NCBI GenBank assembly: GCA_035281425.1
Contig: DATEDX010000185.1
Location: 1 to 7,182, forward strand
Reading direction: 5' to 3'
Source of the DNA: JAICND01 sp035281425
GTDB lineage: Bacteria > Actinomycetota > Acidimicrobiia > Spongiisociales > ZC4RG35
Length of the DNA: 7,182 nt
In this document: positions 1 to 6,829 of the stretch, piece by piece
How the letters are laid out: each line of letters starts with the position of its first letter
Numbering within the stretch: position 1 is the first letter of the stretch
Translations under genes and position numbers: made by a program
Notes under the pieces: generated by a model
Told to the model about the DNA's origin: nothing
The model's input: the letters and a program-made list of their open reading frames with translations, nothing else
The model's database searches: none

Positions 1-282
1 AAACACCGACATGTGCGGATACAACGCATAATTCTGGAACACCATGGCAATGTCCCGATCCTTCGGCGACACATCATTCACCACCCGATCCCCAATCCGC
101 AACTCCCCCTCCGTCACCTCCTCCAACCCGGCAATCATCCGTAACAACGTCGACTTCCCACACCCCGACGGCCCCACCAACACCACAAACTCCCCATCAG
201 AAATATCCAAACTCACATCACTAATCGCCCGCGTCCCCCCCGGATACACCTTCCCCACACGATCAAACACAATCTCAGCCAC
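1..282 (-). CDS. ABC sugar transporter ATPase, MalK/UgpC type (N-terminal 94 residues; 3' end outside window)
   Basis: This is the nucleotide-binding subunit that would power the two permeases encoded just upstream, acting on the inner face of the membrane. The visible part has the Walker A motif GPSGCGKST at residues 37-45, followed by LLRMIAGLEE, and the Q-loop at Gln83 in VFQNYALYPHMSVF, the usual wording of the MalK/UgpC/MsmK subfamily. The Walker B, signature motif and the C-terminal regulatory domain lie beyond position 1. The start is GTG at 280-282, with AAGGAG at 289-294 six bases upstream; no ATG is available nearby. It follows the MalG-type gene by 14 nt, so it is probably the last transporter gene of the operon. 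Codon use is unlike the neighbours: of 94 codons, 5 end in C and 1 in A, and the rest end in G or T. The family call is secure; the sugar cannot be read from this subunit. Confidence 0.95.
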   Translation of the reverse strand, partial: MAEIVFDRVGKVYPGGTRAISDVSLDISDGEFVVLVGPSGCGKSTLLRMIAGLEEVTEGELRIGDRVVNDVSPKDRDIAMVFQNYALYPHMSVF

Positions 283-288
283 TGTGGA

Positions 289-294
289 CTCCTT
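289..294 (-). promoter_or_regulatory. Ribosome-binding site for the ATPase gene
   Basis: The minus strand reads AAGGAG, six bases before the GTG codon at 280-282. It decides the GTG start, since no ATG occurs between this site and the conserved N-terminal strand of the ATPase. Confidence 0.75.
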
Positions 295-296
295 TC

Positions 297-1214
297 TCAG
301 CCCTTGACCGCGGAAGCGGCGGTTCCCTGCACGAAGTACCTCTGGAAAACGAAGAAGATTATGGCGATGGGGATGATGGTTATCACCGCTCCGGCGGTAA
401 TGGTGTTCCAAGGCTGCGCCTGACCGAATGCTGCGGTGAGGCCGGCCAGACCGACCGGGAGGGTGGTCAAGCTGGGGTTACCGATACGAGCGATGAGGAT
501 GTGGAGAAACTCGTTCCAGGTGCCCTGGGTAGAGAGAATGGTTAGGGCGATCAGACCCGGAGCGGCCAGCGGCAACATCACCTGGCGGAAGGTCTGGAAG
601 GTGGTGGCTCCGTCGAGGGCCGCCGCCTCCTCCAGTTCCCGGGGAAGTTGTTCGAAGAACTGCTTCATCAAGAAGATCCCGAAGGCATCGAAAGCCAGGG
701 GGATGATCAGACCGAAGTAGGTGTTAAGGATCCCCAACTCCTTCATCACCATGAAACGGGGGATGGCCAGCACGATCCCGGGGATGGCCTGCACCGCCAA
801 GATCAGGGCGAAGATCCACCCCCGCCCCGGGAATCGCATACGGGCAAGTGCATATCCGGCGAGGGAGGCGAAGCTGATCCGGAGGAGGACGACGAACACG
901 GTCACGATGACCGAGTTCAAGGTCCAGCGGGGCAGGTTGACCCGGGAACTGTTGAGCTCCTCGATCCCTTCGGTGGTCCACCCTCCAAAGGCCGGGTCGG
1001 CGACGAGGCTGACCGGGTTGGCCTGGATGTCGGGAAGCGACTTGAAGGCGGTGGCCAAGGAGAGAACGAAAGGCATGATGAAGATCAGGGCGAAAAAGGT
1101 CAGGGCCACATAGCCGGCGACCCGTTTGGCCACCGCACGGGGACCTCGCTCGGTCGCCATGGCGGCGCTGGTCCGAACTCGTGACTCTTTGACCGGAGCG
1201 GAGGGGGCAGCCAT
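297..1214 (-). CDS. ABC sugar permease, MalG type
   Basis: This is the second integral-membrane subunit of the carbohydrate importer (305 residues from ATG 1212-1214, usual for the family). After a polar N-terminus of about 30 residues come six likely membrane segments: roughly 32-55, 98-120, 132-152, 164-184, 220-235 and 270-292. The cytoplasmic coupling motif for the ATPase, EEAAALDGA at residues 195-203 followed by RQVMLPLAAPG, matches the EAA loop of MalG-like permeases. Its ATG shares one base with the TGA of the preceding permease (TGATG at 1212-1216), pointing to translational coupling, and AGGAGA lies six bases upstream. A TTG directly before the ATG is in frame but less well placed. 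Met19 is another possible start, without comparable support. Family assignment is firm; the substrate is not readable from this subunit. Confidence 0.95.
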   Translation of the reverse strand: MAAPSAPVKESRVRTSAAMATERGPRAVAKRVAGYVALTFFALIFIMPFVLSLATAFKSLPDIQANPVSLVADPAFGGWTTEGIEELNSSRVNLPRWTLNSVIVTVFVVLLRISFASLAGYALARMRFPGRGWIFALILAVQAIPGIVLAIPRFMVMKELGILNTYFGLIIPLAFDAFGIFLMKQFFEQLPRELEEAAALDGATTFQTFRQVMLPLAAPGLIALTILSTQGTWNEFLHILIARIGNPSLTTLPVGLAGLTAAFGQAQPWNTITAGAVITIIPIAIIFFVFQRYFVQGTAASAVKG

Positions 1215-2287
1215 CAAACGTCTCCTGTGTCCCGGATAACTCTGCGGTTGATGAGAGTAAAAACCATGATGATGGCAAAGAGGATCACGGCGATTGCCGC
1301 CGCCAATCCTGCCTGCGAGTTGGTAAAGGCCTGGACATAGATGAGATAGGCCGGGGTGAAGGTCGTCTTGCGGGGACCCCCGGCGGTGCCGGCGTAGACC
1401 TGATCGAAGACCTGCCAGGTGCCGATCAGGCCCAGGGTCACGACGAAGAAGATCGTGGGCCGCATCAGGGGGATGGTGATGCGAAAGAAGCGCTGCACCG
1501 GCCCGGCACCGTCAACCACCGCCGCCTCCTCGATCGAAGGTGAGATGTTCTGAAGGCCGGCCAGGAAGATGAGCATCAGGGTTCCGGTGGTGGTCCAGGT
1601 GACCAGCATCATGATGGCGGTGAGGGCCACGCTGGGGCCGGCCAGCCAGTCCCACCACTCCAGTCCCATGAACTCGTTTTGGGTGAGGAAAGCGGGGCCC
1701 TCCTCGACCCCGAGTACTCCCAAGAAGTTGTGAATCAGACCACGCGCGTTGTCCAGCCAGTCGATGTCTTGGAAAGGGAGCACCTGGTTGATGGCGCCAT
1801 TGGTCTGGAAGAGGAATACGAAGATCAAGGTGACGGCGATAGATGAGGTGATGGAAGGGAAGTAGTAAGCGGTGCGAAAGAACCCCTTTCCCTTGAGGAA
1901 CTTCTGGTTGAGGATCACGGCGATGACGAAGGCGAGAATCGTCTGAGCTGGCACCACCCCGATCACGTAGTAGAGGTTGTTGCGGAGGGCAATGGCGAAG
2001 TCGGTACGTCGCACGCCGTCTTCGAGGAGCAGTTCCCGATAGTTGGCGAGTCCGGCCGGGGTGGAATCGAAGATGGGGGTGATGCCATTCCATTCCCGGA
2101 AACTCACCCACACCGCGGCAAAGATCGGAACCACGAGAAACACCACCAACCCGAGCAGGGCGGGGGCGGTGAAGAGCCATCCGATATAGGGCTCTTTGCG
2201 GTCGAGGCGGGCCCGGCCGGGGCCGTGACCCCCGGGCCAGGTTCGCTTCTTGCGGCTGGTGGTCGCCGGCTCTATCGCGGCATCCAT
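1214..2287 (-). CDS. ABC sugar permease, MalF type
   Basis: This is the first integral-membrane subunit of the importer, 357 residues. A basic cytoplasmic N-terminus (about residues 1-32, many Arg and Lys) leads into a first membrane helix at about 34-62, with more at about 104-127, 143-161, 218-246, 278-298 and 325-345. The EAA coupling loop is visible as EEAAVVDGAG at 253-262, followed by FRITIPLMRPT, typical of MalF-like subunits. The segment between the third and fourth helices (about 162-215) is long and Trp/Gly-rich and is predicted to face outward. That resembles a subset of actinobacterial sugar permeases as I remember them, but I cannot confirm this here. The ATG at 2285-2287 follows a strong purine-rich GGAGGAGGAG stretch. 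The stop overlaps the next permease start by one base. Membrane segment limits are estimates by eye. Confidence 0.95.
   Translation of the reverse strand: MDAAIEPATTSRKKRTWPGGHGPGRARLDRKEPYIGWLFTAPALLGLVVFLVVPIFAAVWVSFREWNGITPIFDSTPAGLANYRELLLEDGVRRTDFAIALRNNLYYVIGVVPAQTILAFVIAVILNQKFLKGKGFFRTAYYFPSITSSIAVTLIFVFLFQTNGAINQVLPFQDIDWLDNARGLIHNFLGVLGVEEGPAFLTQNEFMGLEWWDWLAGPSVALTAIMMLVTWTTTGTLMLIFLAGLQNISPSIEEAAVVDGAGPVQRFFRITIPLMRPTIFFVVTLGLIGTWQVFDQVYAGTAGGPRKTTFTPAYLIYVQAFTNSQAGLAAAIAVILFAIIMVFTLINRRVIRDTGDV
1221..1226 (-). promoter_or_regulatory. Ribosome-binding site for the MalG-type permease, inside the upstream gene
   Basis: The minus strand reads AGGAGA, six bases before the ATG at 1212-1214 and inside the last codons of the upstream permease. 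It supports that ATG over the TTG at 1215-1217, which would sit only three bases from it. Confidence 0.7.
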
Positions 2288-2291
2288 GTCT

Positions 2292-2299
2292 CCTCCTCC
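2292..2299 (-). promoter_or_regulatory. Ribosome-binding site of the MalF-type permease
   Basis: The minus strand reads GGAGGAGG, four to seven bases before the ATG at 2285-2287 depending on register. The site is strong, but part of it can pair with the 3' arm of the hairpin just upstream (2307-2313), which may limit its accessibility. Confidence 0.7.
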
Positions 2300-2305
2300 C
2301 CGGAA

Positions 2306-2333
2306 GGGGGAGGGCCGGGGACGGCCCTCCCCC
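2306..2333 (-). promoter_or_regulatory. GC-rich intergenic hairpin between binding-protein and permease genes
   Basis: Positions 2306-2317 and 2322-2333 form a perfect 12-bp stem with a four-base loop (2318-2321). It begins ten bases after the binding-protein stop codon and ends shortly before the permease ribosome-binding site. No run of U follows it, so it does not look like a complete intrinsic terminator. In known maltose-type operons, hairpins at this position protect the 3' end of the binding-protein mRNA so that more of it is made than of the membrane subunits. That role here is inference. Confidence 0.7.
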
Positions 2334-2343
2334 CCGGATTAGT

Positions 2344-3597
2344 TCAGCCTATGACATCTTCTCCAGCGGCGACGGTGTCGGCAATGAGATCGTCGACGGT
2401 GCCGTCGCCATCAACGATGGCGTTGGCCTGGTCATTGAAGACGGAGATGACATCCCCGAAGCCGGGGGCGAACCCCCAACGATGGGCATATTCAGCGCCG
2501 ACCACAAATGCCTCCAGCTCGGGGCGAGCCGCCAGCCAATCGTCGGCTACCGATTCCCTCGCCGGCATCACGTTGAAAGCCGAGGTCCAGGCAAGCGCCC
2601 CTTCGGAATTGGTCAGGTACTCGATCAGAGCCCAGGAGGCGGCCGGGTTGGCAGCGCTTTGGGCCACCCCATAACAGACGGTGAAGGCGAAGGTGCCTTT
2701 ACCGGCGGGGCCAGCCGGTAGCTCGGCCACCGCCCACTCCTTTTCGGGGAAGGTCTGCTCCAGGTAACCAACGATCCAGTTTCCTTCGATGGTCATGGCG
2801 GCTTTGCCCTGTCCGAAGGCCTCACCGGCCCAACCGGCGTCGACGTCGGAGGGACGAACGAAGTGCCCGGCGGCGTAGTGGTCGGCTACGTACTGCAGGG
2901 CCTCCCGGGCTTCCGGAGTATCAAGGGTGATCTCGGACACCTCGGGGTCGGTCAGGTCAGCACCGGCTTGGAACAGGAAGACGGCCCAGCGGGGGTATTC
3001 AACTCCCATGGCCAGCCCGGCTTGACTGTCGGTGGTCAGAGCTTCGGCGGCTGCTGCCAGCTCCTCCCACGTGGTCGGCACCGCCACTCCGGCGGCCTCG
3101 AGTGCGGCCGGGTCGTAGACCAAGCCGAGGGTCGAGAAGTCCTTGGGCGGGCAATACCAGGTGCCGTCATAGGTGAACGCTTCCCGTAGCGACGGGTAGA
3201 TGTCGTCGGGATCGCTCAAGGCGCCGGTCGGCACCGGGGCCAGCGCCCCGGAGGCGGCCAGGTCGGGCAGGTTGTTGCTGTCGACGTAGAAGACGTCGGG
3301 CGGCTGCCCGCCCGCCAGGGCCGTGTTGAGGGCGGTGGTCATATCCGATTGGGCCTCGAACACGGCGTTGGCGCCCGTCTCCTCATTGAACTGGTTGAGG
3401 AGGTTGGTGAGGGCCTCGTCCTCGGCGGTGCCCGAGGAACCTCCCCACAGCTTCAGCTCTACCCCTTCCAGGTTGACCGCGCCGGTGGTAGTGGTGGCGC
3501 CATCGCCAGGGGTGGTGGTTCCCCCGCCCCCGCCCCCACAGGCAGCGAGGACAAGTACGAAGGCCGCCAAGACCACTGGCGCTCTGCTGCGCGTCAT
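2344..3597 (-). CDS. Extracellular solute-binding lipoprotein, family 1 (sugar ABC importer)
   Basis: This is the substrate receptor of the importer, 417 residues, anchored to the outer face of the membrane. The N-terminus MTRSRAPVVLAAFVLVLAAC is a lipoprotein signal peptide with the lipobox ending at Cys20. A flexible Gly6/Thr-rich linker runs to about residue 40. The mature part opens with VELKLWGGSS, the first strand of family 1 sugar-binding proteins. Other family features follow: PPDVFYVDS, TWEELAAAAEAL, and KAAMTIEGNWIVGYLEQ in the hinge/C-lobe region. Many Trp and Tyr residues would suit sugar stacking. The reading frame stays open upstream to 3969, but ATG 3595-3597 is chosen because it gives a clean signal peptide, has AGGGAG seven bases before it, and overlaps the GH65 stop as ATGA. 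The ligand is unknown; an alpha-linked disaccharide is inferred from the GH65 neighbour. Confidence 0.95.
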   Translation of the reverse strand: MTRSRAPVVLAAFVLVLAACGGGGGGTTTPGDGATTTTGAVNLEGVELKLWGGSSGTAEDEALTNLLNQFNEETGANAVFEAQSDMTTALNTALAGGQPPDVFYVDSNNLPDLAASGALAPVPTGALSDPDDIYPSLREAFTYDGTWYCPPKDFSTLGLVYDPAALEAAGVAVPTTWEELAAAAEALTTDSQAGLAMGVEYPRWAVFLFQAGADLTDPEVSEITLDTPEAREALQYVADHYAAGHFVRPSDVDAGWAGEAFGQGKAAMTIEGNWIVGYLEQTFPEKEWAVAELPAGPAGKGTFAFTVCYGVAQSAANPAASWALIEYLTNSEGALAWTSAFNVMPARESVADDWLAARPELEAFVVGAEYAHRWGFAPGFGDVISVFNDQANAIVDGDGTVDDLIADTVAAGEDVIG

Positions 3598-5795
3598 ATC
3601 GTTTCTCCCTTCTTGGTGCGTTTGGAGGAGGTGGTTGCCCTCCCCGTTTGCTTGCTTGCTGTCAGCTCCCGTTCGTGACGGGTGCCGTGGAAAAGGAATG
3701 AGAAGCCAAGGCTTTGCCAGTGCTCGGGCAGCCGGGGCCGGGTGACCGGCTCTCCTCCCTCCAGGCGGAGACCGGCAAAGCCGAAGATGGCTGCCTGGAG
3801 GATCCCTCCCTGGGTGGCGGCGTGAAGCCCGCTGTGACCGTTGCCCATGGAATCTTCCAAGTCGATGGCGATGGCTTGCTGAAACATGCGGTAGGAGATG
3901 TCGCCCATTCCCAGGTCGGCGGCGACTCGGGCATGGACCGCCATGGAGAGGGAAGACCCGTGGTCGCAACGGGGCAGGTAAAAGGCCCAGTTGGCTCGGC
4001 GGCGGTTCAAGCCCCCGGTGGCGTCGGCGAGGAGGGCCATGGCCATCACCACGTCCGCCTGTTTGATGACCTGGGTGTTTTCGATGCGGTCCTCGCCCAA
4101 AAGCTCATACATCGACATGCGCCGAGGCTGGAAGTCGGCCAGGTCCACCCGCTCCAAGCGGAAGAAGCCGGCGTGCTGCTCCCACACCCCGTTCTGGTTG
4201 CTGCCCAGATGGAGGCTGCGGGCCAGTTGCCGCCAGCGGCTGCGGTCGGCATCCTCCAGCCGGAGCCGCTCGGTCAGGGCCGCGGTGGCGCGCGGTCGGT
4301 GGGTAGCGGACCACTCCCAAAGCTCCGCCGCCCGCCGAAGATGCCAGGAGGCGAGGAGGTTGGTGTAGAAGGAGTCGTCGACATGACTGTGGTATTCGTC
4401 GGGACCGATCACCCGCCGGATGTGGCCTCGCCCTCCCTCCATCTCGATCCGGCTTGCCCAATAGGAGGCACCTTCGAGGATGATCTCGAGGCCGGCCTGG
4501 GCGAGGAGGCGGTGATCGCCGGTCCAGCGCCAGTAATGGTCGACGGCGTAGGCGACGTCGGCGGTGATGTGTTCTTCGATCTCTCCGGTCCAGATGCGGC
4601 TGGGGGGCCCGAACAGCGGACTCGACCATTCCGGGGTGACTTCGTCCCCGGTGGCCGCCGACTCCCAGGCATAAAACGCTCCCCTCCGCCCGTATTTCTT
4701 GGCCTTGCGGCGGGCTCCGTCCAGCCCGACGTAGCGGTAGCGAAGGTGGTTGCGAGCCAGAGCGGGAAGGGTGACGCTGAGGTAAGGAGCTATGAATATG
4801 TCGGTGTCCCAGAACACGTGGTGGCGGTAACCGAACCCAGACGCCAGCTTGGCGCCAATCGCAGCCTGGGAGTCGGAGGCGGGTGAAGCCCCGATGATCT
4901 GAAAGGCGGCAAATCGCAACGCCCGTTCCGACATCGCATCGCCCCCCACTTCGATGTTGGCCGCTCGCCATTGTCTTCCCCAGGCCCGGGCCGAGCCGGT
5001 GAGAATCGCGTCAAAGCTGGCATCGGGATCAGGAAGGGAAGGTGGAGGGTCGGGATCGCGGCTGGCGTGATAGGTGACGAACTTCGTGAAGACGGCCGGT
5101 TGGCCCGGTTGGAGAACGAGGCCGGCGGCGAAGCGGTGATGACGGGGATCCCTGATCAGCTCCTGACGCCCCGGCCCGAAGAACACCGTCTCGACCTCGA
5201 GCCGGTTGAGACCATCGACGGTCTCCGCCTCCAGCCGGAGGCGATTGCGCTCGGGGCGGGCCCAGTGCAGGGGGTTGAAGGCGGGAAGCTCAGGGCTGGG
5301 CACCGAGGTGTCGAGACCGGTCTCCAGCCATACATCGACGGGGGCGGTGAGGGCGGTGAGGGTGATCTCCAAAGCCGCCAGGTGACGATCTGCCATCGAG
5401 ACCAGCCGGCGGAAGCCGACTTTGACCACTCCGGTATCCGCGGTTCTCCACAAGACATCTCTCTCCAGAACACCTCGGCGCAGGTCCAGCTGGCGGCGAT
5501 AACCACCCCCCTTGGCCTCGACTGAAAACGGATGGCCGTTGATGGTGAGGGTCACCTCGGTCCAGTCGGGAACGGCGCCCAGCAAGGGCAGTTCCCCGGG
5601 CGGCGTTACGAAAAGTCCCTGGATGAAGGTGGAGCGGACTTCACCTTCGATCCTCTCTTCGAAACTGCCGCGAGTGCTGAGGTAGCCATTTCCGATGGTG
5701 AAGACCGACTCGCGGGCTGAGGCGAGGGAGGGAATGAAACGGTCTTCGGTTACCACCCAGGTGTCGGGGTGGCCATCGAGGAGGTTGCTGGTCAT
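3594..5795 (-). CDS. Glycoside hydrolase family 65 enzyme, probable alpha-glucosyl disaccharide phosphorylase
   Basis: This cytoplasmic enzyme of 733 residues (no signal peptide) is close to the usual GH65 length of about 750. Phosphorylases of this family split maltose, trehalose, kojibiose, nigerose or related sugars with inorganic phosphate, giving beta-glucose 1-phosphate. The N-terminal beta-sandwich (about 1-270) opens with the family-like FTIGNGYLSTRGSFEE. The (alpha/alpha)6 barrel follows: HHVFWDTDIF at 325-334, and VIGPDEYHSHVDDSFYTN at 462-479 with Glu467 as the expected general acid. Next come VIKQADVVMA (576-585) and HGSSLS at 612-617, the expected phosphate-binding loop. GNGHSGLHAATQGGILQA near 651-668 is also typical. 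A short Lys/Thr-rich tail ends the protein. The ATG overlaps the repressor stop (ATGA, 5792-5795) and follows GGGAGG by six bases. Family is certain; phosphorylase over hydrolase is likely; the particular sugar is undecided. No beta-phosphoglucomutase gene is visible in the window. Confidence 0.95.
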   Translation of the reverse strand: MTSNLLDGHPDTWVVTEDRFIPSLASARESVFTIGNGYLSTRGSFEERIEGEVRSTFIQGLFVTPPGELPLLGAVPDWTEVTLTINGHPFSVEAKGGGYRRQLDLRRGVLERDVLWRTADTGVVKVGFRRLVSMADRHLAALEITLTALTAPVDVWLETGLDTSVPSPELPAFNPLHWARPERNRLRLEAETVDGLNRLEVETVFFGPGRQELIRDPRHHRFAAGLVLQPGQPAVFTKFVTYHASRDPDPPPSLPDPDASFDAILTGSARAWGRQWRAANIEVGGDAMSERALRFAAFQIIGASPASDSQAAIGAKLASGFGYRHHVFWDTDIFIAPYLSVTLPALARNHLRYRYVGLDGARRKAKKYGRRGAFYAWESAATGDEVTPEWSSPLFGPPSRIWTGEIEEHITADVAYAVDHYWRWTGDHRLLAQAGLEIILEGASYWASRIEMEGGRGHIRRVIGPDEYHSHVDDSFYTNLLASWHLRRAAELWEWSATHRPRATAALTERLRLEDADRSRWRQLARSLHLGSNQNGVWEQHAGFFRLERVDLADFQPRRMSMYELLGEDRIENTQVIKQADVVMAMALLADATGGLNRRRANWAFYLPRCDHGSSLSMAVHARVAADLGMGDISYRMFQQAIAIDLEDSMGNGHSGLHAATQGGILQAAIFGFAGLRLEGGEPVTRPRLPEHWQSLGFSFLFHGTRHERELTASKQTGRATTSSKRTKKGETI
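3605..3610 (-). promoter_or_regulatory. Ribosome-binding site for the binding protein, inside the GH65 gene
   Basis: The minus strand reads AGGGAG, seven bases before ATG 3595-3597. It lies within the final codons of the GH65 gene and fixes the binding-protein start over the longer upstream open frame. Confidence 0.7.
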
Positions 5796-6799
5796 CGGAT
5801 GCCTCCCGACGAAGCCCTGACCACTAGTTGGGGGGCGAGCATCACTCCGCCAGGTTCGGCCTCGGGTTGGGTGAGGCGGTCGACCAGCAGGTCGACCAGG
5901 GAGCGCGCCACCTCTTCAAAAGGCTGGCGAACGCTGGTGAGCCCAGGCCAGGCCACGGCCGCGGCCTGGCTGTCGTCGAAACCGGTGATGGCGACATCGC
6001 GGCCAACTTCGATGCCCCGGGTGAGGGCTGCGGCCACGACTCCCAGGGCCATTTCATCCTGCACAGCGGCGACGGCGGTAGGTGGGTTGGGCTGGTCGAG
6101 GATGGCTTCGGCCGCGGCTCGAGCCGCCGAATAGAGGTTCTCACAGCGGACGATGAGGTCGGGTTCGACCGGAAGCTGGGCCCGTTTCAAACCCTGCAGA
6201 TATCCCTGCACCCGGGCGTCTCCGGTTTGTGAGCCCTCGGGCCAGGCGATGAGGGCGATCCGGCGGTGGCCCTGTTGATGAAGGTGGTCGACCACCTCTG
6301 CCATCCCCCGGGCGCCGTCCACGTCGACCCAGGGGAAGGGCTTCTCGTGCCGGGCCCGGCCGAAAGCCACGAAGGGGAAGGAGAGTTCGGTGAGCATCTC
6401 CACCCGGGGGTCGGTGTAGTTCGTCTCGGAGAGGATGAATCCGTCGACGTTGCCGGCACGGATCACCTCCCGGTAGGCGTCGAGGTCGCTCTGCCCGGGG
6501 CGGGGAGCAAACAAGGTCATGTCGAAGCCGTGATCGGTGGCGGTGCGCACCAGTCGGTGAAGAAAGACGTCGAGGGCGGGGCTCAGCCCGGCGTCGGTGA
6601 GCCGGTACCCGATCAGGTAGGTCTTCTTGGCTTGCAGGCTGCGGGCGGCGCGGTTGGGTCGGTAGCCGAGGGCGTCGATCGCTTCCAGCACCCGGCTGCG
6701 GGTCTCCTCGGAGACGAGGTGGGGGGCGTTGAGGACGTTGGACACCGTTCCTACCGATACCCCGGCTCGGTTGCTGACATCCCTGATGGTCCGCCTCAC
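5792..6799 (-). CDS. LacI/GalR-family transcriptional repressor
   Basis: This DNA-binding sugar sensor has 335 residues, the normal family length. The helix-turn-helix spans about residues 4-24 (TIRDVSNRAGVSVGTVSNVLN). The hinge helix follows at RPNRAARSLQ (47-56), whose Leu55 is the residue that in this family wedges into a central CG step of the operator, matching the sites at 6805-6843. The rest is a periplasmic-binding-protein-like effector domain, with VDVDGARGMAEVVDHL near 158-173, AVQDEMALGVVAAAL near 245-259 and ITGFDDSQAA near 271-280. The start is GTG 6797-6799: a TAG codon lies in frame immediately before it, so no longer form is possible, and AGAGG stands six bases upstream. It is the first gene of the operon and overlaps GH65 by four bases, so it very likely controls the transport and phosphorolysis genes and itself. 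The effector sugar is unknown. Confidence 0.96.
   Translation of the reverse strand: MRRTIRDVSNRAGVSVGTVSNVLNAPHLVSEETRSRVLEAIDALGYRPNRAARSLQAKKTYLIGYRLTDAGLSPALDVFLHRLVRTATDHGFDMTLFAPRPGQSDLDAYREVIRAGNVDGFILSETNYTDPRVEMLTELSFPFVAFGRARHEKPFPWVDVDGARGMAEVVDHLHQQGHRRIALIAWPEGSQTGDARVQGYLQGLKRAQLPVEPDLIVRCENLYSAARAAAEAILDQPNPPTAVAAVQDEMALGVVAAALTRGIEVGRDVAITGFDDSQAAAVAWPGLTSVRQPFEEVARSLVDLLVDRLTQPEAEPGGVMLAPQLVVRASSGGIR
5802..5807 (-). promoter_or_regulatory. Ribosome-binding site for the GH65 gene, inside the repressor gene
   Basis: The minus strand reads GGGAGG, six bases before ATG 5793-5795. It supports coupled re-initiation after the repressor stop codon. Confidence 0.7.
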
Positions 6800-6804
6800 C
6801 TATC

Positions 6805-6826
6805 GCCTCTGAAACGTTTCAGAGGC
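6805..6826. promoter_or_regulatory. LacI-type operator O1 (22-bp perfect palindrome)
   Basis: The site is a perfect 22-bp palindrome with core TGAAACGTTTCA and central CG, the classic form bound by LacI-family dimers. It begins six bases upstream of the repressor GTG codon and contains the AGAGG ribosome-binding site (6806-6810). A bound repressor here would block or prevent transcription of the whole operon. As RNA it would fold into a 9-bp hairpin with a four-base loop that hides the ribosome-binding site. The operator role is inferred from symmetry, duplication and position. Confidence 0.87.
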
Positions 6827-6829
6827 ATA

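Noticed and set aside
1215..1217. TTG as start of the MalG-type permease
   Set aside because: It adds only one residue to the ATG at 1212-1214, and the AGGAGA site would be only three bases away; the ATG spacing of six bases is better.
3523..3540. G-rich repeat (three G5 runs on the minus strand) as a possible G-quadruplex
   Set aside because: Only three long G runs are present. The pattern is explained by alternating GGG and GGC codons of the Gly6 linker after the lipobox.
3598..3969. N-terminal extension of the binding-protein frame by 124 codons
   Set aside because: The extension is Arg/Pro/His-rich, overlaps the GH65 coding region, and would bury the lipoprotein signal peptide in the middle of the protein.
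3714..4886. Long plus-strand open frame of 390 codons
   Set aside because: It lies wholly opposite the GH65 gene, which has clear family motifs. The frame shows no recognisable domain and is typical of antisense open frames in GC-rich DNA.
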